A stretch of 44,148 nucleotides of DNA from Microthrixaceae bacterium. Its GTDB lineage: Bacteria > Actinomycetota > Acidimicrobiia > Acidimicrobiales > Microtrichaceae. This document shows, piece by piece, positions 24,901 to 31,909 of this stretch. Location: NCBI GenBank assembly GCA_020027475.1, contig JAHRAZ010000061.1, positions 1 to 44,148 on the forward strand. The letters are read 5' to 3'. The position numbers and the translations under genes are program-made. The notes below the pieces were generated by a model. That model had not been told where the DNA came from and ran no database searches. It was given only the letters and a program-made list of their open reading frames with translations. Positions within the stretch are counted from its first letter, which is position 1; each line of letters starts with the position of its first letter.

Positions 24901-25875
24901 GAGCATCTCGGGGTTGTTGGTGTTCCAGCGAATGGTCTGATCGAGAACCCCGAGGGCCATCGCAGCGCCGAACGCCTTGGGCATCGATTCCATCCGACCG
25001 AGAATCGCCGCTGCCAATGCTGCCAGTAGAACGTCGGGCCCAAGCATCACTGATGGGGCAATTCCCAGAGTGGGAGCTCGTAGTACGAGAGTTAGCGCTG
25101 CCAGGCATCCGGCGAGGGCCCACACAGCAGTCGTCAGGCGTTTGACCGGAATCCCGAGCAGTCTGGCCCGGTCGGTGTTCTCGGCGCTCGCCCGAATCGC
25201 GGTACCGGCCAGAGAGCGTCGCATGAACCATGCGAGGCTCATCACCACGATCGGAACCACGAACAGGGGAAGTAGATCGTTGCCATCCACCTTCACGGGT
25301 CCGAGATCGAAGTTGAAGGTGGACAGGGGTGTGGTGAACGGTGGGATCAACAATCCGGATGCACCGAATATCCGTTCGGGGATAAGCAGCTCGAGACCAC
25401 CCAGAAGTTGCGCAAGTCCGATGGTTGCCACGGTCAGCACCAGGCGGGGAGCCTTGGCGAATCGCCTTATCACGGTGAACTCTGCGAGAGCACCTACGGC
25501 GAGGCCCACAAGGGGTCCGGCAATCAGCGAGATCCAGTAGGGCCATTCCCAGGTCTGGAACAAATGCACAGCGAAGGTTCCGCCGATTCCGGCAATGGCC
25601 ATGTTCGCGAAGTTGATCACCCGGTTGGCACGCCAGATGAGGATGAGGCCTACGCTGGTCAACCCGGTGGTGGAGCCGAAGATGATCCCGAGAGCCACAA
25701 CTCCGACAGGTACCCCCTGTGGCAACAGCGCCGCTGCGACGGCCCACACCGCGAGTGCGGCGAGGGCGCCGATCGTGATCTTGGTGGCCTTGTTGGGCTT
25801 CCATGGCGGTGTTTCGGACTCCGGTGAATCCTGGGGCCCTGCGGTGAGTTCGTGCTCGTCGATTCCCGTGGTCAT
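21952..25875 (-). CDS. four-domain LivH-LivM-LivF-LivG fusion, branched-chain amino acid-type ABC transporter
   Basis: 1307 residues holding a whole importer core except the binding protein. Residues 35-340 are LivH-like permease (EFTVIRRFAKAPRLVL; RASAENTDRARLLGIP). Residues 375-680 are LivM-like permease (GWGGQISLGQFA, 421-432; LLLASRDNMKAAEAA). An acidic Asp/Ser/Pro linker (690-770) leads to a LivF-like ATPase: Walker A GTNGAGKST (806-814), signature LSGGE (907-911), Walker B Asp-Glu 931-932. A second acidic linker (1008-1042) leads to a LivG-like ATPase: Walker A GQNGAGKTT (1077-1085), non-canonical signature LSTGT (1194-1198), Walker B with DEPSAG (1218-1223). There is no internal stop or frame change. 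It lies 25 bases after the binding-protein gene. HAAT-family importers take up amino acids, amides, urea or related solutes; the substrate here is unknown. Confidence 0.93.
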   Translation of the reverse strand: MTTGIDEHELTAGPQDSPESETPPWKPNKATKITIGALAALAVWAVAAALLPQGVPVGVVALGIIFGSTTGLTSVGLILIWRANRVINFANMAIAGIGGTFAVHLFQTWEWPYWISLIAGPLVGLAVGALAEFTVIRRFAKAPRLVLTVATIGLAQLLGGLELLIPERIFGASGLLIPPFTTPLSTFNFDLGPVKVDGNDLLPLFVVPIVVMSLAWFMRRSLAGTAIRASAENTDRARLLGIPVKRLTTAVWALAGCLAALTLVLRAPTLGIAPSVMLGPDVLLAALAAAILGRMESMPKAFGAAMALGVLDQTIRWNTNNPEMLSVVTLAVILIGLLTQARGRSRAHDADSGWKDAELIRPVSPLIAAMTPVRVAKWSMAALLVAAVVLIPMILEPGASFTGSIMVCWAIVGVSLVVLTGWGGQISLGQFAIVGAAAIVAGNLINQWNTDLFVSLAVAVATGAFVAFLLGIPALRIQGPFLAVVTLSFAVVLDSFVLNPSVFPAIIPESVARPVLWGRINLEDERAMLYFTLACLAFVVMLTVGVRRSRSGRLLLASRDNMKAAEAASVPAMWIRLTGFVFSGAIAGLAGGLHMLVNHGARGGSYAPAMSVDVFSLTTIGGLGSIPGAIVGAGGGRGLQDASDILRLVASGLGVLIVLWLVPSGLAGLAARIRDFFLSRLAARQGLDLEGRPLSPVPTGEQEDSDDQSDDSESPAAGDHDSPVVVDQDAKTTDGSPHQVPDSDPVPAAKHPVDSSILSIPTPGNTEGSAVPALSASGVNVSYGQLQILFDVDLDVQDREIVALLGTNGAGKSTIFKAICGLAPHNGTVMLGDVDISRMSPEQIVRQGLALMPGGKAIFPTLTVHDHLRLACWTFRTDSERINDSFEDLDGLFPVLEERRNQMAGDLSGGEQQQLAMAMTLLLRPQVILIDELSLGLSPMIVSALCGVVKQMNAHGITVVVVEQSINVALTLAERAVFMEKGTVRFEGPTRELIERPDLLRSVFIEGAGGGDDSEESEEIAAIDLARLEPVSVDDRPIEEREPILVCSDITKRFGGVQALSHVNLEVRPGEIVGLIGQNGAGKTTLMDCISGFHTIDEGTITFRDTDITDWAPNERARARLGRTFQEARLFPSLSVRDVLAVACERTVASRSLVADATHQPASYLSENMTSTKVDDLLGLLGLGAYANIPVSVLSTGTRRIVELACLLAEEPVVMCLDEPSAGVAQRETEALGPLLRQICEHTGAAMLVIEHDMPLLAGLCDRLVAMELGQVLLEGTPAEVLDHPAVIAAYLGTDAAAINRSGAAVS

Positions 25876-25900
25876 GCGCCGTCAGCCCTCAGCAGTCGGG

Positions 25901-27655
25901 TCACCGCGTGGATTTTGGATTTCCCGCCGGCCATTTGCCGATCGGGAATCTACGACCCCCGTTGGAATCGATGTAGGCACCTTTGCTGCGGGTGGCCACC
26001 GACACTGCATTGGGATTCCAATGTACTTCTCGGGCATCGTCGGAGGTGCTGTAGTCGTTTGGGCCGAATCCCCATGTGCCGTACGGTCCGGTACGGCGGG
26101 GGTAATCGAACATTCCCTTTTCGAAACTTGCGGGATTCAAGTTCGGTCCCGCCATCTGGACGCCGATGGCCAGCAGATAGAGCTGGTTGTAGATGATGTC
26201 AACTGCGATCGAGGGTTCGTCCGGTCGCACTGACTTGTAGGCACGATAACCAAGTGACTGGTTGTCCGCCTGGGTGGGTCCGGTGAAGGACACCCCGAAT
26301 GCCCGCTGCCACACCCGTTGGTCCATGATCTGGCCGACCAGGTCGTAGTCCATCAGGGCAACACCACTGACCACTATCTCCGGGAAGTAGCGCTCCTTGG
26401 CCATGTTGGCGGTGAGGAAGTTGAGGAAAATCGGATCGCAGCCACAGATCAATGTGGTGATGTTGTTGGCTTTCATCTTGCTCAGCGCGGTCTTGGCATC
26501 GCCAGAACTGTTCACGGTGAGCTGGTACTTGACGTCGAGTGCCAGATCTCCGCCGTGTCCGGTTTTGTTCAGGACGCCCTTTCCGGCGTTGACACACTCC
26601 TGATACTGCGCGTTGGACGGGGCAATGACTGCCAGTCGGCGCTTTTGGGCGTTCAGCGGGGCGCCGGCATTTTCAGCATTGCGACCGCCCATCTTCTTTC
26701 CGTAGTAGGAAAAGACGCTCTCCACGATGGTTGAGCAATCCGTGAACTGGGTCCAGGAGTAGGGGCGGCGTTTGGCGAGCCAGTTGCGCGACACGAAGGG
26801 TGCTCCGGTATTGATCACTCCCTTTGCCGACAGAGCATCCGCGTAGGCGGGTGTGATCGCCGATACGTCGGCGAAAGCCTTGATCTCCTGTGCGACCTTC
26901 AGCGCATCAGCCTGAGCACCCTCCTGGCCTCGATCAAGGGCTTCCTGAAGAGGATCGCCCTTGCCGTCGAATATCTCCAGTTTGAGCTTGCGCCCATAGA
27001 ATTGAAACCTCTGGTTGAGGTAGTCGCTGATACCTTCGATCGTGCGGATGATTTTCTGAGGCGGTTCGTTGGGAATGTGGGCTCCAGCGCTCTTGGCGAT
27101 GGCATCGCCGAGCCCGTTGGTGAAACCGTCGACTCGAACCGCTACCTTGATCTCCTTGTCAGAGACTCCGCGGTGGGTGGCTCCGCCGTTTGACCCGGAG
27201 AACTGGATGCACGGAGGGGAGTACGGATCACCCTTGATCTGATGGGATCCGCATCCGGCTACCTTGGTCGGCCCAGAGTTCTTTCCGCCGCCTGAACCTG
27301 AGCCGGACCCGCCTGATCCGCCGCCTGAACCTGAGCCGGACCCGCCTGATCCGGACCCGCCTGATCCGCCGCCTGAACCAGACCCGCCTGAGCCCGAGGA
27401 TCCACCTGTTCCATCCAGAGCGGAGGCGCCTTCGCCGGTTCCGTCGCCGTCTACGCCGCCTTCGCCGTCTACGCCGCCTTCGCCGCCTTCGGGGTCATCC
27501 AGGTAGTCACCGATCGATCCGGCCTCACCTGCATCGACTCCGTTGGAATCCGGAGCCTGACTTGGAACGAGCAGCACTACTGCCAAGAAGATGGCCGCGA
27601 AACCGATCAGCGGGCCATAGCCGCGAAACAGTCGGTCTTTGAATGGAGAACTCAC
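25901..27655 (-). CDS. membrane-tethered type-1 periplasmic solute-binding protein
   Basis: 584 residues. A basic N-terminus (MSSPFKDRLFRGYG) and one uncleaved-looking membrane segment (14-31) replace the usual lipobox. A long extracytoplasmic stalk follows: acidic Gly/Asp/Glu (40-75), then almost pure Gly/Ser (83-125). The ligand-binding domain of the Peripla_BP_6/LivJ class spans about 165-575, starting at SDKEIKVAVRVDG; Cys135 and Cys149 may form a disulfide at its edge. The GTG at 27655 has AGAGGA 7 bases upstream and overlaps the upstream stop by 4 bases. It is the natural partner of the LivHMFG fusion encoded next. Transport substrate unknown. Confidence 0.88.
   Translation of the reverse strand: MSSPFKDRLFRGYGPLIGFAAIFLAVVLLVPSQAPDSNGVDAGEAGSIGDYLDDPEGGEGGVDGEGGVDGDGTGEGASALDGTGGSSGSGGSGSGGGSGGSGSGGSGSGSGGGSGGSGSGSGGGKNSGPTKVAGCGSHQIKGDPYSPPCIQFSGSNGGATHRGVSDKEIKVAVRVDGFTNGLGDAIAKSAGAHIPNEPPQKIIRTIEGISDYLNQRFQFYGRKLKLEIFDGKGDPLQEALDRGQEGAQADALKVAQEIKAFADVSAITPAYADALSAKGVINTGAPFVSRNWLAKRRPYSWTQFTDCSTIVESVFSYYGKKMGGRNAENAGAPLNAQKRRLAVIAPSNAQYQECVNAGKGVLNKTGHGGDLALDVKYQLTVNSSGDAKTALSKMKANNITTLICGCDPIFLNFLTANMAKERYFPEIVVSGVALMDYDLVGQIMDQRVWQRAFGVSFTGPTQADNQSLGYRAYKSVRPDEPSIAVDIIYNQLYLLAIGVQMAGPNLNPASFEKGMFDYPRRTGPYGTWGFGPNDYSTSDDAREVHWNPNAVSVATRSKGAYIDSNGGRRFPIGKWPAGNPKSTR
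27285..27400 (-). repeat. 33-bp tandem repeat coding the Gly/Ser stalk
   Basis: Two exact 33-bp units (27288-27320 and 27321-27353), then degenerate copies to about 27400. On the minus strand they encode GSGGSGSG-type sequence in the binding protein. The repeat probably allows stalk-length variation between strains. Confidence 0.85.
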
Positions 27656-29226
27656 GCTATTTTCCTCTTGTTCTTGCGTCCGACCAAACGGTCTCCCATG
27701 GAAAGCCCGGCTGCGCCGAGAAGGGCCACAAGTCCCACAGCGATTGCCGGCCCGCTACTGGGACTTGTCAATGGTGACTTGGTGCCGGGTGCTGCGATGT
27801 CCTCGAGGTCCGGCTCCTCGCTGTCTGAGAACTCCTCGGGGAGGGCGGTCTCGTCGAACGAGCCGTCGTCGAAGTCGTCGCCGAACGATGCGTCGTCCTC
27901 GAACGATGCGTCATCGAAGTCATCGCTGTATCCGAAGTCATCGCCGCCGAAGTCATCGCCGCCGAAATCATCGCTGTATCCGAAGTCATCGCCGCCGAAG
28001 TCATCGCCGCCGAAGTCGCTGGAGGTGGTGTTCGCAGGCTGATCTCCGGGTTCGGGCTCGTCCGCTGGTTGCTCGGCGGCTTCCGCTGGCGGAGCTGGTG
28101 CAATTGGAGGCGATGAGTAATCTGTCTTGTCAGTGGTCGCAGTGGCACCACCCACGGAAAGCACGACCTGTCCCGCGCCCCCCAAGGCGTTGTCCAGTGC
28201 ATCAATGATCGTCCATCCGATCGCCCGGGTACAGTCTTCATCCAAGGACTTGTTCCGTACGTCATTCATGAACTCCGACCCGAGCAGCGGTGTCAGGAGT
28301 TGCTTCCCTATAGGGGCGTTGGTGAGCACGAATCCCATGGGCGAGATACTGATGCCTTCGCCGACATCGGCTGGTTGTACTTCAGGAATCTGAAACTTGA
28401 GGCCCAAGCCGGAGAACAGTTGTCCGACTGCCCATTTGAAATCGTTGAATGTCTTGGCGGTGTTGTCGGCGTTCTGGGTGATGCCGAACAGACGAACGCT
28501 GTCGAAGGTGAACGTTGCGTTTTCTGACTCCTCCGCGCCGGAGCGCTTCTCGGCGGTCCAATGCGGGTTCTTGATCTCGATGATCCCGCCCATGAGCGAC
28601 ACACGCTTGGCCCAGGACTCAGCCTTGGCAATTCTGACCCCGTTGCGGAACTCGGTGGTGGAGGCTGTTTCGGCGCCGTGGACCTTCAGAAGCACGAGGT
28701 CGGCCGTGATGATGTCGGTGGATGCCTTGGACCAAGGCTGCTCCGTTGCCCAAGCGTGTTGATTGCCGATCACCTGCTTGGATTGCGACGTGCCCTGCAT
28801 GGCGGGCCAGAAAACCTCACTGCTGGCACCCTCGCTTGCACCCTCTGTGAAGGAGTCAACGCTTGTTTTTGGAGGCAGGGATGCCGTGTCCCACATCGGC
28901 AGAACCGTCCCATCGCATTGCGGCAGGGCAAAGATCGGTTCCAGTAGTCCGAGGTCGAGAGCCCGGCCTTCCGCTTGGGCTGTTATGTCGCGATAGCTGG
29001 CGACAGATCTTCCGTATGTGGCGCCCAGAGTGGCACCGCCCGAGCCCAGTTCTACGCTGACGGAGCTCGCCCAGGCATTGGCTCCACCTCTCACGATCTC
29101 GCCGGAACCGCCAGGAGCGGAACCTTCTTGCGCCGATGCGGGGGTCGCCGAGGCGAAGAGTCCCAACGCACAAACGAACAGAGCCAGGCTCCCCGTCTTT
29201 TTCAAAAGCGCACTCGTGCGTGCCAC
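27652..29226 (-). CDS. secreted, C-terminally anchored protein with acidic DDFGG repeats
   Basis: 524 residues from the GTG at 29226, which has a strong AGGGGAAGG site and starts an ideal signal peptide: MARTSALLKK, hydrophobic core, cleavage near ASA-Q (32/33). A GTG at 29262 is a weaker alternative. The body (35-370) is a globular, unrecognised domain. Then come a Pro/Ala/Glu linker, an acidic repeat region with two copies of a 16-residue unit built from DDFGG and DDFGYSD, and a very acidic stretch. The C-terminus is a membrane segment (about 492-510) with a basic tail (GRKNKRK), so the protein is held on the outer face of the membrane. No LPxTG motif. It is the first gene of the transporter operon. 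Confidence 0.75.
   Translation of the reverse strand: MARTSALLKKTGSLALFVCALGLFASATPASAQEGSAPGGSGEIVRGGANAWASSVSVELGSGGATLGATYGRSVASYRDITAQAEGRALDLGLLEPIFALPQCDGTVLPMWDTASLPPKTSVDSFTEGASEGASSEVFWPAMQGTSQSKQVIGNQHAWATEQPWSKASTDIITADLVLLKVHGAETASTTEFRNGVRIAKAESWAKRVSLMGGIIEIKNPHWTAEKRSGAEESENATFTFDSVRLFGITQNADNTAKTFNDFKWAVGQLFSGLGLKFQIPEVQPADVGEGISISPMGFVLTNAPIGKQLLTPLLGSEFMNDVRNKSLDEDCTRAIGWTIIDALDNALGGAGQVVLSVGGATATTDKTDYSSPPIAPAPPAEAAEQPADEPEPGDQPANTTSSDFGGDDFGGDDFGYSDDFGGDDFGGDDFGYSDDFDDASFEDDASFGDDFDDGSFDETALPEEFSDSEEPDLEDIAAPGTKSPLTSPSSGPAIAVGLVALLGAAGLSMGDRLVGRKNKRKIA
27918..28018 (-). repeat. 48-bp tandem repeat (with 15-bp sub-repeats) coding the acidic region
   Basis: A 48-bp unit occurs twice (for example GCTGTA at 27925 and 27973), itself made of 15-bp GCCGCCGAAGTCATC units. 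It encodes DDFGG, DDFGG, DDFGYS on the minus strand. Confidence 0.88.
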
Positions 29227-29306
29227 TGCCTTCCCCTTTCCTCCGGGCTTCCCGACCCGCACCGCTCAATGTAACGCTCCCGAGCCGCTTCCAGGCCAGA
29301 ATCGCC

Positions 29307-29341
29307 GGGTAATAGTACCCACTTATTGAGAAATGTTGGAA
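29307..29341 (-). promoter_or_regulatory. putative promoter of the transporter operon with palindrome over the -10
   Basis: On the minus strand TACTAT (29317-29312) lies 18 bases after TTCCAA (29341-29336). A start near 29305 would give a leader of about 80 bases to the GTG at 29226. A perfect inverted repeat, GGGTA and TACCC around ATAG (29307-29320), covers the -10 box, the position of a repressor operator. Confidence 0.4.
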
Positions 29342-29449
29342 ATCCGTCACTAAATGTCGAACACCTGGCCAGGTTGTTGCCCGCAAATCGTCGAATCTGG
29401 GACAGTCGCGCTCGGGAAGTTGAAATGGGTGAGTTCAAATGGGTTGAAG

Positions 29450-31051
29450 TCAATCCAGACTCTTGAGTGCGCGCCGATCCAGCTTCTGAGCGGTCGTCAG
29501 CGGGAGGTTGTCGATGTACCTGATCTGCTCCGGCAACTTGTGGCGGGCCAAGGTGTTGGCTGCGAAGTGCCTCAGGTCCTCGAGCGAGGGTCGATCAGCT
29601 TTTGACTCCACCACGACGACGGCCAATCCGATTTCTCCCATGACTTCATCGGCGCGAGGGGTGACCGCGACCTGTCGCACGGCGGGATGTTCGCTGAGGA
29701 CGGATTCCACTTCCGTGGGATGGATGTTGTAGCCGCCTCGGATGTACATGTCGCCTGTTCGCCCTCGCAACACATGGTTGCCCTGTGGATCCACGATCGC
29801 CAGATCTCCACTGCGAAGCCACCCGTCCTTTGTGAACGCGGCAGCGGTGGCTTCGGGGTCGCCGAGGTATCGAGACATCACGGCGTCGGACCGAATCTGC
29901 AATTCCCCTTCTACACCGGGCGGCAGCTCCTCACCGGACTCGTTGGCGATTCTTGCCTCGACGCCGATTCGGGGCTTGCCGATCCCCTCAACGATGTCGG
30001 TGCCGGGTGAGGTATCCCGGGACAAACCCACACCACCCGACTCGGTGGAGCTCCAGCGCACTGAGTAGGTCACTGCCAAACGTTCACATGCTTCGGAGAT
30101 CAGGGAGGCAGGAGAGGGAGCGCCACCGGCGATGACCAAATTCAGCGACGACAACGCTGCGGGCTCCAGGTGCGGCGAGCGAAGAATCAGCGCAAGTTGT
30201 GGGGCGACCACGCCGAGGGCGGGCATGTGATGTTTACTCAACAACTCGATTGCGGCATTCGCCTTCCAGCGGTCCATCACATGAAGAGTGACGCCGACCC
30301 GGAGGTACCAGCCGAACTTGAGCACGAACCCCACATGGGCAAACTGGGTGGAAGAGATCATCGCCGAGCCGCCACCCCAGATGTCTTGGGCGTTCGCTCC
30401 AAGGTCGATGTCGCGAACCGCCTGTGCCTGGCGTTCCAGGAACAACGCTGCTTTTGGTGACCCGGTGGTACCCGAAGTGAAACAGGCCGCAAACGGACGC
30501 TGTGGTCCGCGCTCGTGAGGCGGGACAGTGGTTTCAGAAACCGGGTTTTCCGCCTGCGGGCCGCCGAGATGGATCAGTCCTGAAGCGCCGAGTCTGGCCA
30601 ACTCGGGATGGGGCAGTGCTGGTGGGGAGGGCTGTGCTGGTGGGGAGGGCTGCGTCCGGGAGCATTGCTGCGTTTGTGAGGTGGTGGTTGTTGGACTCCG
30701 GTCTTGCCCACCGGCGCTGCTCGAGGGGTCCGTCGGCCCGTCGAGGATCAGATCCGGTCGTATCAGGTCGGTCATGGAGGCGCGTTCTGCGGCACCGGCA
30801 ACGGGGCTGATCCCGGCGAAAAGTGCACCGACACGGTCCGCGGCCACAGCGGCCACAACCCATTCGATGCCCGATGGCATCCGCAGCGCCACCACCGAAC
30901 CGACTCCAACGCCGAGATGGGCGAGTTGACGGGCCACAACTTCGGACCGCTCGAGAAGCTCAGCATGGGTCAGCTCTGCGGAAGCGGTGCACAGCAGTGT
31001 CTTGTCACCGAATCTCCGGGCGGTTTGCGCCACCACTTCGCTCAGCATCAT
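29450..31051 (-). CDS. AMP-dependent acyl-CoA synthetase / ligase
   Basis: 533 residues of the adenylate-forming class I family; it activates a carboxylic acid to acyl-AMP and then acyl-CoA. Motifs: P-loop TSGTTGSPK (192-200), RWSSTESGG (A5-like), the hinge region SGDLAIVDPQGNHVLRGRTGD and GYNIHPTEVE. The C-terminal catalytic Lys is in TTAQKLDRRAL, where the usual Gly before Lys is Gln. Residues about 108-155 form a Ser/Thr/Gln/Pro-rich insert not found in typical family members. The ATG at 31051 is preferred; the open frame extends 38 codons further. It is divergent from the SDR gene by 51 bases. Substrate unknown; nothing points specifically to MenE. Confidence 0.87.
   Translation of the reverse strand: MMLSEVVAQTARRFGDKTLLCTASAELTHAELLERSEVVARQLAHLGVGVGSVVALRMPSGIEWVVAAVAADRVGALFAGISPVAGAAERASMTDLIRPDLILDGPTDPSSSAGGQDRSPTTTTSQTQQCSRTQPSPPAQPSPPALPHPELARLGASGLIHLGGPQAENPVSETTVPPHERGPQRPFAACFTSGTTGSPKAALFLERQAQAVRDIDLGANAQDIWGGGSAMISSTQFAHVGFVLKFGWYLRVGVTLHVMDRWKANAAIELLSKHHMPALGVVAPQLALILRSPHLEPAALSSLNLVIAGGAPSPASLISEACERLAVTYSVRWSSTESGGVGLSRDTSPGTDIVEGIGKPRIGVEARIANESGEELPPGVEGELQIRSDAVMSRYLGDPEATAAAFTKDGWLRSGDLAIVDPQGNHVLRGRTGDMYIRGGYNIHPTEVESVLSEHPAVRQVAVTPRADEVMGEIGLAVVVVESKADRPSLEDLRHFAANTLARHKLPEQIRYIDNLPLTTAQKLDRRALKSLD
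30616..30651. repeat. 18-bp exact tandem duplication inside the ligase insert
   Basis: GTGCTGGTGGGGAGGGCT occurs at 30616-30633 and again at 30634-30651. On the minus strand it encodes the SPPAQP/SPPALP part of the low-complexity insert. Confidence 0.9.
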
Positions 31052-31102
31052 CTCGATCGTATCCACGCACGGGGAATCGCCTGACCGCGATACGGTTCCG
31101 CC

Positions 31103-31909
31103 GTGCTCACACCACCCGAATTCGACATGAGGGGCAAGCGGGCGCTGGTCACGGGATCGGCACAAGGAATCGGAGAAGCAACTGCGCGGGCGCTGGCCGC
31201 CAGTGGTTGCCTCCTCGTCCTTTGTGATCGCAAAGCACCAGAGCTGGCCGCCGTGGCCGCCGATCTCGGGGAGAGCACCGAGGTGTTGTCACATGACCTT
31301 GACGTTCGTGACGGTGCAGCGGTGATGCAAATGCTGGACCACGTCGGCTCCGTCTGGGGTGGGCTGGATGTGGTGGTCAACAATGCCGGCGGGGGATTCT
31401 TCGCCGCTGTTGAGGACGTCAACGACCGGGGTACCGCCGCTCTCATCGCCGAGAATTTCACACAGGTTCTCGACGTGAGCAGGTCTGCCCTCGAATTGAT
31501 GGACTCAGGTGGTTCCGTAGTGAACATCACCTCTGTGGAGGCCCACAGGGCCGGCCCCGGATTCGGGATATATTCCGCCATGAAGGCAGCCGTGGAGAAT
31601 CTGACCAAGACCCTTGCCCTGGAGTGGGCTGAGCGCCGGATCCGCGTGAATGCGGTGGCGCCGGACATGATTCCCACACCGGGTGATGCCGGACTGGCCG
31701 AGGCAGCGGGAGCCACGTCGGGCGCCGGTTCGTGGTCGATGACTCCCTGGCCAGAGGAAGGTACTCCGGCTGATGTGGCCTCTGCGGTTCTGTTCCTGGC
31801 ATCCGACATGAGCCGGTTCGTGACCGGAACCACCATCGCAGTAGATGGTGGCACTTCAGCCGCGGCCGGCTGGAAACGTCGCAAGCAGGACGGAGTCTGG
31901 GTGCTCTAG
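31103..31909 (+). CDS. short-chain dehydrogenase/reductase (SDR)
   Basis: 268 residues, classical SDR. Cofactor motif TGSAQGIG (17-24), NNAG (93-96), catalytic Ser144, Tyr157 and Lys161 (YSAMK). DR at 42-43 (LCDRK) after the second strand suggests NAD(H) preference through the Asp. The C-terminal FVTGTTIAVDGGTSAAAGW is typical of family members that act on hydroxyacyl or steroid-like alcohols, but the substrate is unknown. The GTG at 31103 is used; an ATG at 31127 is a shorter option. It is divergent from the acyl-CoA synthetase, and its stop codon interlocks with that of the convergent antiporter gene. Confidence 0.9.
   Translation: MLTPPEFDMRGKRALVTGSAQGIGEATARALAASGCLLVLCDRKAPELAAVAADLGESTEVLSHDLDVRDGAAVMQMLDHVGSVWGGLDVVVNNAGGGFFAAVEDVNDRGTAALIAENFTQVLDVSRSALELMDSGGSVVNITSVEAHRAGPGFGIYSAMKAAVENLTKTLALEWAERRIRVNAVAPDMIPTPGDAGLAEAAGATSGAGSWSMTPWPEEGTPADVASAVLFLASDMSRFVTGTTIAVDGGTSAAAGWKRRKQDGVWVL

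Noticed and set aside
21952-25875. The transporter fusion as a sequencing artefact
   Set aside because: All four domains are in one uninterrupted frame joined by long linkers with sensible composition, which a simple base error would not create.
27264-28208. Plus-strand Pro-rich and Arg/His-rich open frames
   Set aside because: They lie opposite the Gly/Ser and Asp/Gly repeat regions of the transporter operon genes and arise from repeat composition.
29450-31051. Calling the AMP-forming ligase MenE because menB is in the window
   Set aside because: It is 9 kb from menB, has divergent orientation and shows no MenE-specific motif that I can recognise.
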